A stretch of 40,640 nt of DNA from Stentor coeruleus (lineage: Eukaryota; Ciliophora; Heterotrichea; Heterotrichida; Stentoridae): NCBI GenBank assembly GCA_001970955.1, contig MPUH01000674.1, positions 1 to 40,640 on the forward strand, read 5' to 3'. The position numbers were made by a program, and so were the translations under genes. This document shows, one piece after another, positions 10,575 through 19,999 of this stretch (its first letter is position 1; each line of letters starts with the position of its first letter). The notes beneath the pieces are model-generated. The model searched no databases, was not told the DNA's origin, and was given only the letters and a program-made list of their open reading frames with translations.

Positions 10575-11573
10575 TTAAACCTGATCCATAAGTTCTCTCA
10601 AAGCATTTATTTGTCCAATCACTTCTTTTCTTGAGCCATGGTTATTTTCCGCAACTCCTAAAGCTAATGGAAGCCCAGCAGACCTAAGAGCTCTAAGGTG
10701 GTTTTTATAAATATCTCTTGTAGGTGTCTAAATATCACATACAAAAATAAGTGAAAAAATATTTGAGAACGCTTCAAGAACCGCTAAGGGATCAGATTCT
10801 TTTAAACAATTTATCAAATTCTTCGAATACTCCAACTTAATAAACTCCTGCTGCAACGCTTCATTCATCTGATAAATATTCTTACACAAACTCAAAGCAG
10901 TCTGCATCAAAGGTTTTTTTTTCAAATCCATAAACTTCTTTAATCTTGGCATAATATTCATACAAACCAAATGATTTCTTAAAATCATCTGTTCACTCAA
11001 GAAAAACAAGCACAATACAGCATTTATACATTTAGCATCTTCAGGATCATCAAGAAACCCAATAATATCATCTAATCCATTTTTAACCAAATATTCCTGA
11101 TCACTATCTTCCATTTGACCAACAGAAGCTATTTCCCCAATCCTACACATTGCCAATGCATTGACTGTATTTGGTGTAGGTGCCCAAGGGTGTAAATTTC
11201 TAGTATTAGTTAATTCTTCATCGATTTTCATTTTTCCACAAAGGACTTTTATGTTTTTTTCATTGCCAAGGTCACTTAATATTCTTGCTGAATGTTCTTT
11301 TGGTCCTTGAAAATGCATGTCTGAAAATTTCTGTTCGGATAAGAAAAAAAAACCAAGTGTACGGAAGAAGAAATAACCAAGGTTGCTACTTAGATCGATG
11401 AAAAGATATTGTTCTATAAGAAGGATTAGAGAAAGAAGAAACCAATATAAAATCCATTGATGGTATTCTTTTTCTGGAGCTTGAAGAGTGTATATGAAAG
11501 GCTTGTACCAGGTTAAAGCAAAGGCTGAAGCGATGTAAACATACACAAAAAGCTCATTTGTGAAATCTTCCAT
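10575..11573 (-). CDS. Membrane protein with armadillo-like repeats, one intron
   Basis: The spliced product is 327 residues. The N terminus has two or three hydrophobic segments (about residues 8-30 and 38-77), followed by a helical region from about 88 that resembles armadillo/HEAT repeats (for example NALAMCRIGEIASVGQ, KCINAVLCLFFLSEQ, ALSLCKNIYQMNEALQQEF). A 15-nt intron at 10728-10742 interrupts it. The second exon adds 50 residues, from TPTRDIYKNHLRALRSAG to the TAA at 10575, continuing the helical pattern. The start is the only plausible ATG. A membrane-tethered armadillo scaffold is the best description; no named family is recognised. Confidence 0.78.
10728..10742 (-). other. 15-nt intron in armadillo-like gene
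   Basis: On the minus strand this reads GTATGTGATATTTAG, phase 0. It has GTA at the start, TAG at the end and TA at positions 9-10. The frame closes in it but continues for 50 codons when it is removed. Confidence 0.88.
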
Positions 11574-12598
11574 ATCTAAAATTTCATAGAGTAAATTGAA
11601 AAATGTTTAAAGAGAAATTTTATGATGATAAAAATGAAGAATATTTTATTTTGATGTGATTTTAGGTTTTAAGAAATTTTGAAAGTTTCGATTTTGGGTT
11701 GGCTTTTTGGTTAGGGCTTTGAAGAATATTGCTTTTTTGAAGAGTGGTATTTATTAAGATGCACATATAGATAAAATTGAATGTAAAAAGCACCAAAGAA
11801 TTATGATAATTTTTTAAAATGTATTTTATTATCAGTGATAATCTCAGGCAAATCTGTCTAACTTTCTTCATCTTTATATTCTAAAAAAAAATTCTTTTAC
11901 TATTTTTCTCATAAATTAAATCATTTCATTTTAATGTTGTATCGGATATAAAGTGTGAGTAGGGATTTTTTTAGATTTTCAGTTTTTTGATTTTTTTTAA
12001 AAGTGTTATGACAGATGATTTTGGGTTTAGATGAGAAAATGCTAAGGAATAAACTTGAGTCCTTTTCTTGAAGATTTTCTTTATTTACACTTAGATTGTA
12101 GGTTTTTGTCAATATATGAATTAAGTAAGACTTATTATTATATTTAATCCTTTCACTTGCCAGGGTTTTTAAAGGAGTATGATATTTTTTTTACCAGATT
12201 TTAGGTTTTTAATTTTTTTTGAAAGTCTATTGCTCATGTTATAGGAATAATTTGATTTGATTTTATATTTTTATAAGCTTCTCTGTTTTCTTCACGAATG
12301 ATCGTGCTATGCACACAATCAGAACTTTTCCCATATATTTATAATTTAAAAAGACATGAAAAAACAGCAGACATTCTTATCATATTGTTCACATCCTATA
12401 TTTATAAAAGTTAACTACAATAATCTAATTTTGAACTTTTTAAAAGAGTGAAACTGTTATTCCTTTTTAATCATTCTATAACATCATACTCAAATAAACC
12501 GTCTAACCATCCATAACATCTCCAAAGCTCATCCATACTTAATTTTCATGCACAAATCCATTTATTAACCTTATCCTTCTACTTAAACCACATAACCC
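11574..12598. other. Intergenic, no gene supported
   Basis: This lies between the starts and ends of two minus-strand genes. Two short minus-strand frames (63 and 69 codons) show no motif and have a composition like the surrounding AT-rich DNA. The part next to the downstream gene (about 12400-12598) is A/C-rich on the + strand, as is usual here after a minus-strand stop. Confidence 0.55.
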
Positions 12599-13243
12599 TT
12601 ACATCTGAAACAAATCCAAAAACTCCTGATCAAGCGAAGTAATCAAATTCGATTTCCCAGGTTTAAAAGTTGAAGGCCTTTGTCCAACTTTTGACGTAGT
12701 ATTCCTTTTAGCACTAACAACTCTTCTATTCTTATCATCTCTTATAACAATAATAGGGATATCATAAATAGTATTACTTCCAGTATTTGTCTTACAAGGA
12801 AAAGCTTCAGAATGCGAGTTTTTTTTCCCTTGCGCCGTATCTTTTCGCCTACATTTTTCATTCTGCGTTTTTGGACGTTTACTTCCTTCTTCCCAAACAT
12901 GTTCAATTTCTTCAGGAGGTGGGCTACATATTGAGTTTATAGCAGTAGTTGATCTAGGGTCTCTATATTGAGAACTTTCATTATAACATGATGATACAGT
13001 TCTAACTGGTTCACGAGGTTTATATGATTTCCAACCTGTACCTTTTATTGAAACTTTTGTGTTTGGGACTTGAATTTCAGTATATTTAGATGAACTTGTT
13101 GGAACTCTAGATGGGATGTAGATGTTTTCACACTTTTCTGGACGAGGAGCAGTACCACCTCTTTTACTGATTTCCCTATGTAGAAATTACGATGGAGACC
13201 AGGGATAAGTGTCGTATAGTTGAATTTGTCTTCTTGGGAGCAT
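12599..13243 (-). CDS. Basic Ser/Pro-rich protein, unknown; found by intron removal
   Basis: This gene of 209 residues is easy to miss, because the first exon is only 53 nt and the second has no early ATG. Starting at ATG 13243 the protein begins MLPRRQIQLYDTYPWSPS; a 15-nt intron (13176-13190) interrupts a Ser codon, and the frame then runs without a stop to TAA at 12599-12601. The total coding length (630 nt) is an exact multiple of three. The protein is rich in Arg, Lys, Ser, Thr and Pro, is probably mostly disordered, has one short hydrophobic strand (IYDIPIIVIRDD, about 151-162) and ends in a helix-like ITSLDQEFLDLFQM. No family is recognised. Confidence 0.75.
13176..13190 (-). other. 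15-nt intron in basic Ser/Pro-rich gene
   Basis: On the minus strand this reads GTAATTTCTACATAG. It matches the GTA-TA-TAG pattern of the other four introns and splits a Ser codon (TC|G). It contains stops, so its removal is needed to reach the long second exon. Confidence 0.85.
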
Positions 13244-13818
13244 TGAGGGAAATTTGAAGCTTGAGAATAATAATGAAAATTTAATGGAGAAAAGGTGGAG
13301 AAGATTTGACGATGAATAAAGAGGTTTTTTGAAGTTTTAGGGTTTTTTGTCAGAAAATTTGTGGGTTTTGAGTTTTTTGTAAGAACAGCTTGTGGGTGTT
13401 GGCTAGGTTGTGGGGTTTATTGAGGGGATTTGGGTTTTTTTAGAATAGTGGGTGTTAGAAGGATGAGAGGGTGTTGGGGGAGTTGCTTTTTGGTAGTTGT
13501 GGATTTTTAGTTTAGTTATAGGATAAGTTAAAATTATAGAAGAAGAGCTAAGTAGTTGGATTTTGGGATAGAATATTTTGGGTTAAATAATGTAGTATAT
13601 GAAATAGTCTGAGTAATAGGGTGTTAATTTAAGTTAAGGTTTCATAATCAAACCATATAAAATAATTTGCAACACCATTATTTTAATTTAAAAATTTATA
13701 TCTCACCTCCAAACTTAATACCTCAAACTTTTTTAATACTTTATTAAACTAAAAGTCTAGTTAATTACTTTTATATAGAACACTTATTTTTTAGTATGTA
13801 AAAGATGGATATAATAAT
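13244..13818. other. Divergent intergenic with a strand-bias switch
   Basis: This separates a minus-strand gene from a plus-strand gene. From 13260 to about 13625 the + strand is strongly G/T-rich, with many runs of GGGTTT type. From about 13640 it is A/C-rich up to the zinc-finger gene. It must hold both promoters, but no recognisable box was identified. Confidence 0.6.
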
Positions 13819-14208
13819 ATGGTGAAAAATCCTATCAACGATACCGACTCTTACGTATCATGCACGGTTTGTAACAAGAACTTCAAAGAAAAGCACAAAT
13901 TACGACGTCATATGATGGTCCATACAGGTGAAAAACCCTTCCCATGCAGTTTCTGTGGAAAATCTTTTGCTTTGGAATACAATTTAAAAACTCATATGCG
14001 TGTGCATACAGGAGAAAAACCTTATAAATGTGAATATCAGAGCTGTGGGAAAACTTTTACACAGTCGGGAAACTTAAAAACACATATAAGGACTAACCAT
14101 AATAATAAATCACAACCAGAAATAAAAGTTCAGCATGAGGAAACACCAGCTTCTATAAACCCAATCAGTTTAGAGTCTGTTTGGTGTAAAGCACTTAGTA
14201 GAATATAA
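13819..14208 (+). CDS. Three-finger C2H2 zinc-finger protein
   Basis: The 129-residue product is almost entirely zinc finger. Three C2H2 fingers run from about residue 15 to 94: C-x2-C-x12-H-x3-H twice, then C-x4-C-x12-H-x4-H. The links between fingers are the classical HTGEKP type, which marks sequence-specific DNA binders of the Krüppel/Sp class. Helix contact residues (-1, 2, 3, 6) read E/H/K/R, L/Y/N/T and Q/G/N/T. A short polar tail of about 35 residues follows, with no obvious activation or repression domain. It is probably a small nuclear transcription factor. The ATG is preceded by an out-of-frame ATG at 13805. The stop (TAA) is doubled by TGA. It converges on an EF-hand gene relic 4 nt away. 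Confidence 0.88.
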   Translation: MVKNPINDTDSYVSCTVCNKNFKEKHKLRRHMMVHTGEKPFPCSFCGKSFALEYNLKTHMRVHTGEKPYKCEYQSCGKTFTQSGNLKTHIRTNHNNKSQPEIKVQHEETPASINPISLESVWCKALSRI

Positions 14209-14212
14209 TGAT

Positions 14213-15008
14213 TTAGCTAAAAAATGTATGCGTTATACTTTTAGTAAATAAATGTGAGTTGTTGTTTCTTATAGCTCTTGAGAACTCAGAATAATCTAAA
14301 GTCCCAGACCCATCTATATCAAAATTATTGAAAAAGGTTCTAATCTGCTCATCTGTAAGGTTAATCCCAAATCTTCTCATCACCTCTATAAACTCTACTA
14401 GGGTGACCCAGCCATTATCATCCAAATTAATAAACTTAAAAACCCTCTAAAGCGCTTTTTCTTCAGTTTTCATTGTGGACATTTTCAAACGTATTTTTTC
14501 TTTAACTATAACCTCAACATTCTGTATTTCATTATTCCCAAATTTCCGACCTTCAATAACTCCCCAAAAATATTCTAACATCCTTATAAACATATTTTCA
14601 TCTATTGGATAAGCAGCATTTATTTCTCTTTGAGCATTTTTAAAATTTTTCTCTGTCACAACCCCATCTAGACCTTTCTTAGTTGTATCAAATACTTCTA
14701 AAAATCTATTCAAAATTTTATGTTCTGATTTATGGCACCACTAACAACTTGTGGATGGTTTGAAGGTTTAAATGTACTATAAAGATGTCAAACTGTCACT
14801 ATATTTACTTCTTGTGATAAATATTTGGAATTTTTTTTATAGATTTTTATTTATAAAATATTTGAAAATATTGGCAGATTTGATTAACAAAAGATTGAGA
14901 ATGTCGTTTAAACTCTGGGACTAAAGTGTTGTAGAATTCATTAAAGGAAATCTTACCGTCTTTGTTTTTATCGAAATGCCACATAAGATAAGTTACATCA
15001 TATGATTT
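14213..15008 (-). pseudogene. Decayed calcyphosin-like EF-hand gene
   Basis: Minus-strand pieces in order match calcyphosin-type EF-hand proteins. They are MWHFDKNKDGKISFNEFYNTL (a canonical Ca2+ loop, about 14985-14920); LYSTFKPSNHPQVVSG (calcyphosins have a VYS-x3-HP-x-V-x-SG segment); ILNRFLEVFDTTKKGLDG (like L-x-RFL-x-NFD); and a last pair with DIDGSGTLDYSEF. The frame is broken by a TAA at 14847-14849, a TGA at 14788-14790, a shift at the A4T4 tract 14712-14719, and a TAG at 14447-14449. The TAG sits exactly where a Gln would fit (KAL-x-RVFKF) and no intron of the local type removes it. The segments on either side of the TAG (88 and about 70 codons) are otherwise intact. Loss of function looks recent. 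Confidence 0.72.
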
Positions 15009-15012
15009 CTTT

Positions 15013-15388
15013 TAGAGAGTTTGCTGAGAGTCATGTGATAGCCATATTTTATATGAGTTTTACGTAGATTTGTTTTTAAGGTAGGAATGAAGTTTTGAAA
15101 ATAATGAGTTTATTATAGATAAGGAGAAGATTTTTAAGGTTTTGGGTAGTTTTTGTCGATTGTATTGATTAAATAGGATTTAAAGGTATGGAAGATTTTT
15201 ATAATGATATATAAGGATTATAAGTAAGAAAATTGTATTTATTAGGAATAGAGTTAAGAAGCTATAAGGGTTATGATTCAGAAACAAAAAAAGTGATTTT
15301 AGTTGTGTTTATATAAGAGTTGTTTGAGAGATATTAGTTATTAAGTTTTTATAGTTAAAATATATATTTTTTTAGTTATAGAAAATGA
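15013..15388. other. AT-rich intergenic, nothing recognised
   Basis: This lies upstream of the PB1-ZZ-UBA gene. No coding frame or repeat is seen. Any promoter of that gene should be here. Confidence 0.5.
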
Positions 15389-15415
15389 ATGTATAGAAAT
15401 AGTTATATATATTAT

Positions 15416-16561
15416 ATGAGCCAAGTAATTAAATTGCAATTTATCACTGAGTGTAGAAGGCTTGTAAGTTTACCAAAAACTGTTGATGAATTAAAGCAAT
15501 GTGCATCAGAATTATTTCACATATCAGAGCCAGCATTTGAATACATAGATGAAGATGGTGATTCGATCCTAATTCATACAAATGAAGAATATAGATTAGC
15601 TTTAAGTATCTTAGGAAAAGCTGTAAAACTTAAAGTAATCGATTACAGTGAAATGCCATCCAACAGAACAACAAATAATTTTCTTCTTGAGTCATCCGAT
15701 GATCTCTACAGTGGCTACCAAGAAAAAACATCTCCCATACAAGCAAAAAAGCAAGACAAATCTATTGAATCCATCCCTTATCACGATTTTCAAGGACAAA
15801 CAAGCGAATTCGATGAACTTTTAGAAAATATCAATACAATTTTCAATGAAAACTACATAAAAACTAATTTGACATGCTTTGAATGCCATAATGAAATCAT
15901 AGACATAGCATTTATATGTTCCATATGCGATGATTATGCCATTTGCTGTTTTTGTGAACAAAAAAATTCCCATAAGCACCTAATGGTTAAAGCTTATGAT
16001 AATGATGCTCTAGAATACTATAATAAAATAAGGACATCTTTGTTAGTCCCAAAGCCAAAAAGAGCTATGATTTCTAAAACTCCTCGAGCGGTAAGATTAG
16101 AAACTAAAGAAAATCAAGATATAGAAATACCATACCTTTATATGCAACCTAGCCTTCAAGTCACACGTAAAAAAGACCCTGATTTTTCACCTAAAAATAT
16201 TAAAAAATACACGTCATTAGATGAAAGTTCAAATCAAAAAAAAACTTTAACTGACATTCTAAAAAATTTTCAAGAACTTGGCTTTGATAATAAAACGTCT
16301 TGTATACAAGCACTTGAAAAAGCTCATTATGATTTTGATAAAGCATTAGAATTTTTGACGAGTCAAGAAGATACTCCAACTTTATCTAAAAAAACAGATT
16401 ATGGGTTTTCTAATGCTCATAAACAATATACAGCAGAATATATGTCTAAGTTTAAGGAGTTAGGATTTCATGATTCATCAAAATGCTTTAGCGCCCTTGT
16501 CAAAATGAAGTACAACTTTAATGAAGCACTTGAGTATTTAGTTTCAAATAACAAGATTTAG
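15416..16561 (+). CDS. PB1-ZZ-UBA-UBA protein, p62/NBR1-like autophagy receptor
   Basis: The product is 381 residues from the second in-frame ATG, which is chosen because a PB1 domain begins there (MSQVIKLQF); an ATG at 15389 would add nine residues. Residues 1-76 are PB1, with a basic Lys in strand 1 and an RR pair, plus an acidic OPCA motif (YIDEDGDSILIHTNEEY). Having both faces is typical of PB1 domains that self-assemble. About 153-193 is a ZZ zinc finger (CFECH, CSICDD, CCFCE, HKH). Two UBA-like domains follow (about 279-316 and 339-379; FQELGF and FKELGF, then ALEFL and ALEYL). A motif SEFDELLE at about 130-137 could be an Atg8-binding LIR. The layout fits a selective autophagy receptor for ubiquitinated cargo. 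The FW domain of true NBR1 is absent, and two UBA domains recall plant NBR1. Confidence 0.87.
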   Translation: MSQVIKLQFITECRRLVSLPKTVDELKQCASELFHISEPAFEYIDEDGDSILIHTNEEYRLALSILGKAVKLKVIDYSEMPSNRTTNNFLLESSDDLYSGYQEKTSPIQAKKQDKSIESIPYHDFQGQTSEFDELLENINTIFNENYIKTNLTCFECHNEIIDIAFICSICDDYAICCFCEQKNSHKHLMVKAYDNDALEYYNKIRTSLLVPKPKRAMISKTPRAVRLETKENQDIEIPYLYMQPSLQVTRKKDPDFSPKNIKKYTSLDESSNQKKTLTDILKNFQELGFDNKTSCIQALEKAHYDFDKALEFLTSQEDTPTLSKKTDYGFSNAHKQYTAEYMSKFKELGFHDSSKCFSALVKMKYNFNEALEYLVSNNKI

Positions 16562-16668
16562 GTGCTAGTATTTAAAAAATGCTAGTAAAATTATTTTATA
16601 TAAAACAATACAATGTGAGTAGCATAAATTCTAATTATTTAATTATATTATATTAAATATGATGATTT

Positions 16669-17799
16669 CTATTCAAAATAGCCAATATAGTTTCTTAGAA
16701 CCTCAATTTTTTTACTGATTACCTCATCAGCCTTTACAAAAGCTTTGCATTTTTGGCATAGACCATTATTGTTTTGTTTAGAAATTTTGTATTTCCTTTG
16801 CAGTTCATTAAACTTTCTCTTTAACTCTTCATAATCATTATCAGTTTCATAATCAAGTGACCCTAATAAACTTTTTTCATATTTAGTGCTTGTTTTTACA
16901 ACCCCACATTTCGCTTGTGAGTCTTCTAGCATCCGTTTTAACGAGTCAACCTGTTTTTTTAAATCAAAATTTTCATCTTGAACCCTTTTTAACTGCCTAT
17001 CATAATCACTTTTAGCTAGGCTCAGCTTAAGTTTTAATTTAGCCTCGCTATCTTTTTCAATCATTAGAATCTCTTGATTAACTCTTTCTTGAAGATCCTT
17101 TTCTTTAATTTCCAATATTTTCTTCTGTTCTACTTTAAGCTTTTGAGAAACCCTTATATTAAATGAATCAAAATCTAATCTGAAAGATTTTATAAGCTCT
17201 TCTCTTTGTTTTTGCATTTCTGCTTTATGTTTTTTCAACAGTGAGTCTTTTTGTTTTTTCAGTCTTATGCTTACATCTTTTTCTATACTAGTAGTGCTTG
17301 TATTTTTTATTGGGGTTTTAAATGATGAGTTTTGCATTTTCGTTATTCGGGTTTTGAGCCAATCAATATCTTTGCGACAACAATCAAGTTCTGATGTAAA
17401 ATCTCCGCTTTGACTTGAGTTAATTTTCCTACTATGGGTTTTTGTTGTTTCTTTTGTCTCTTGCCATTCTTCAGAAAATGATCCTGAAGAAGAATCGTTA
17501 CCAAAAGTCTCAAGAGAAATGTCTGAATGCTTGACTACTCTAGAAAATGGGGTTTTTGAAACTTTGAGAGAAGGAGGACTTAGATTTTTGTGTAAAGGAG
17601 GGGAGGAGATATCGTGAGGACTTGTTGTACCTGAAGTAGCTGGACTGTTTAGTATGCTATATTCTAGATGGCTTTTTAATCTTTCTTGATACTGTTTAGA
17701 TTTTACTTTTTGAAGGGAAGTTTTTAGGCCGATGTAAGCAAATTTTTGAGTTGGGGATAATTGGATAATTTTTCTTGATGGACTTCCGCAAAATGCCAT
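16669..17799 (-). CDS. Coiled-coil protein with C-terminal CxxC
   Basis: The 376-residue product has three parts. Residues 1-135 are Ser/Pro-rich and probably disordered, with several Ser-Pro sites. Residues about 170-345 form a long Lys/Glu-rich helix with a heptad-like pattern, almost certainly a coiled coil. The C terminus has CQKC (about 348-351) inside a short hydrophilic tail. A centrosomal, basal-body or cortical structural role would fit such a protein, but nothing in the sequence proves it and no family is recognised. It converges on the p62-like gene. Confidence 0.78.
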   Translation of the reverse strand: MAFCGSPSRKIIQLSPTQKFAYIGLKTSLQKVKSKQYQERLKSHLEYSILNSPATSGTTSPHDISSPPLHKNLSPPSLKVSKTPFSRVVKHSDISLETFGNDSSSGSFSEEWQETKETTKTHSRKINSSQSGDFTSELDCCRKDIDWLKTRITKMQNSSFKTPIKNTSTTSIEKDVSIRLKKQKDSLLKKHKAEMQKQREELIKSFRLDFDSFNIRVSQKLKVEQKKILEIKEKDLQERVNQEILMIEKDSEAKLKLKLSLAKSDYDRQLKRVQDENFDLKKQVDSLKRMLEDSQAKCGVVKTSTKYEKSLLGSLDYETDNDYEELKRKFNELQRKYKISKQNNNGLCQKCKAFVKADEVISKKIEVLRNYIGYFE

Positions 17800-18458
17800 T
17801 TATTAAAAATTTGAAGTTGATATTTTAGGGAAAATTTTTGAATAGGCTTAGAATTTATTATTGGCTATATAGGGTTTTATGTTGGATTTTTTATTCACAA
17901 TATATTTGAGGTTTTATGGATTTTTTATCTTTATGTTTAAAATTACTTTTTTAATAAATACTAAATTTGGCTGATTATTTTATATGCAGAATATAGATTT
18001 AGTATATATAAAATTATATTTTATATTGAGATTTTATAAAAAGTTTAATTATCTAATTGTGATCATAAAGAATTTAAATTTAATACAATCTAAATCTTAA
18101 ATATTTATATAACTCCTAACTTGATTCGAAGTGAAAAAGTTATATTTCATCTTCTATTCAACTAAAAAACCAAAACACAAATTCCAGTTTAAAAGATATA
18201 ATTTTACCTTAACCTCAAATATAGTTTCCCAAAAATGTGAATGTAAAACATCAACTCTTTTATTTTTTCCTTAATCATTTACATAATAAATTATTACATC
18301 TCCATAATATTTCCTAATAAAAAACCCATAAAAAAATTCCTAAACTACCTCCACATCAATGTAAAAAATCATTACAAAAGACTATCCTAAAATCCAATTA
18401 AAAAATCCCTCAAAACTAATTCCCAATACATTTATCTAATCTCATAAAAAAGTAAAAT
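17800..18458. other. AT-rich intergenic, no gene seen
   Basis: This lies between two minus-strand genes. The part next to the downstream gene (about 18110-18458) is A/C-rich on the + strand, as expected here after a minus-strand stop. No coding frame was found. Confidence 0.55.
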
Positions 18459-19412
18459 TTAATTCCTTTTTATTCTGCATATAACCGTGCTACCATCACC
18501 ACACCCAACAGCAGCACGTGAAGTAAAATTGCAGAAATCAATCGAATAAACAGGTTTAGTCATATTCGCCATAACAGCCAAAGGAGTCACAGGTTCAAAA
18601 TTATAAAAATAAGCTTCATCACTTCCTGAACCTCCAACGGCAAACATTTTATCAACTTTACTAAACTGTGCTGTATACACAAAACACATATTCTCCCTTG
18701 ATCTTAAATTTTGTGAATATATATTCTTACCTCCAGCTATATCCCACATTTGAATTTGATTTACTGAATGATAACTTCCAGTTAATAAAATATTCCCATT
18801 TACATCTATTGAATCACCACATATATGAGGACCAAAAAACTCTCTAACAATATCATTAATCCTCATATCCCATATAGTAACTTTATTATCCCATCCTCCA
18901 CTAATAAGCATATTCTCATCAAACCATTTAAGTGCATATACTCGACTATTATGTCCTGCTCTATATCCTAATGATGGTCCAAGTTGTGTGATCATAAGTT
19001 TAGATTGTTCATCATAAATTCTTATTACAGTATCTTTACAACCAACAGCAAAAGTAGTTGCATCAGGTTTATATTCACATGATAAAGTTTGATTGTTTTC
19101 TAATACTTCATTAAACATAAGCCTTCCAGTTGAAGCATGAAATTGAAAAATTCCCCCATCACAAGTTGTTGCTAAAAGGACATTCTTAGTTTTACCTGTT
19201 GGAGGTTTCCAACGAATTGAAGTTACAGGCATAGATTCACCGGATTTTTGACAGTGAAGGGCACGAATGAGTCCAACATCAGAGTAAACTTTTATGTATC
19301 CATCTGAACACCCAATTGCTATCATTGAATCATCTTGATTCCATCGGACGCTCATGATTTCTGTGTTCTCTTCTGTTAAGATTCTTTCTATTTGTATAGA
19401 CACACTTTCCAT
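18459..19412 (-). CDS. Single-propeller WD40 protein
   Basis: The 317-residue product consists almost wholly of WD40 repeats, enough for one seven-bladed propeller. Blade signatures include MSVRWNQDDSMIAIGCSDGYIKVY, YALKWFDENMLISGGWDNKVTIWD and GNILLTGSYHSVNQIQMWD. There is no extra domain, signal peptide or membrane span, so it is probably a soluble scaffold. The closest WD40 subfamily cannot be named by eye. It is a single exon with the start at the first ATG and a TAA stop. Confidence 0.88.
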   Translation of the reverse strand: MESVSIQIERILTEENTEIMSVRWNQDDSMIAIGCSDGYIKVYSDVGLIRALHCQKSGESMPVTSIRWKPPTGKTKNVLLATTCDGGIFQFHASTGRLMFNEVLENNQTLSCEYKPDATTFAVGCKDTVIRIYDEQSKLMITQLGPSLGYRAGHNSRVYALKWFDENMLISGGWDNKVTIWDMRINDIVREFFGPHICGDSIDVNGNILLTGSYHSVNQIQMWDIAGGKNIYSQNLRSRENMCFVYTAQFSKVDKMFAVGGSGSDEAYFYNFEPVTPLAVMANMTKPVYSIDFCNFTSRAAVGCGDGSTVICRIKRN

Positions 19413-19999
19413 TATAAGGGTTATAGGAATATTATGGATGAAAGGGTTTTATTGGGAATAATGATTTTTATTTTTAAAAATAGTGATAAAGTTTGAGGTA
19501 AAGGTTAAGGACTTTGTGATAGAAAATCAGTTAAGGGTTTTTGTGATAAAGGAGTAGGATTAAGGTTTTTTATTAGGTTTATTAGATTTATTATGGAAAT
19601 TAGGCTTAAGATAAAGATGATGTTTGAAGGAAAAAATAAGTTGGGTTTTAGAAAACTGAGTTGGGATTATGATTTTTATTATGTCAGGATTTAATATAGA
19701 CTTTATAAGATTTTCAATGCTAGGAATTGTGAAAATTATAAGGAGGTATTTTTGTTTAAAAAGATAGAGGATAAGGAATAAGAGACCGGTGAAGATTAGA
19801 GTAAAAAATTTCGATCAATAAAAACTTAAAGGTAAAAATCTTAAAGGAAATGCAAAAAAATATTACAGAACAATCTTAAGCTTAAATCCCATCTTAGAAA
19901 TTAACTATTAAATAAATTATTATAACTAGCATAAAAACCTCATATTCCTGATCACCTATCTTACAACTATCAATATAAAAAAACAAACTTTTCACTTAT
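19413..19999. other. Intergenic with strand-bias switch
   Basis: The + strand is G/T-rich from 19415 to about 19790 (upstream of a minus-strand gene) and A/C-rich from about 19840 to 19999 (downstream of the next minus-strand gene). No coding frame is seen. Confidence 0.6.

Noticed and set aside
11662-12112. Two minus-strand frames of 63 and 69 codons
   Set aside because: No motif, no intron that extends them, and composition like the AT-rich spacer.
14447-14449. TAG as a reassigned Gln codon
   Set aside because: Seven other genes here end in TAG, and the same EF-hand gene carries further lesions, so decay is likelier than a code change.
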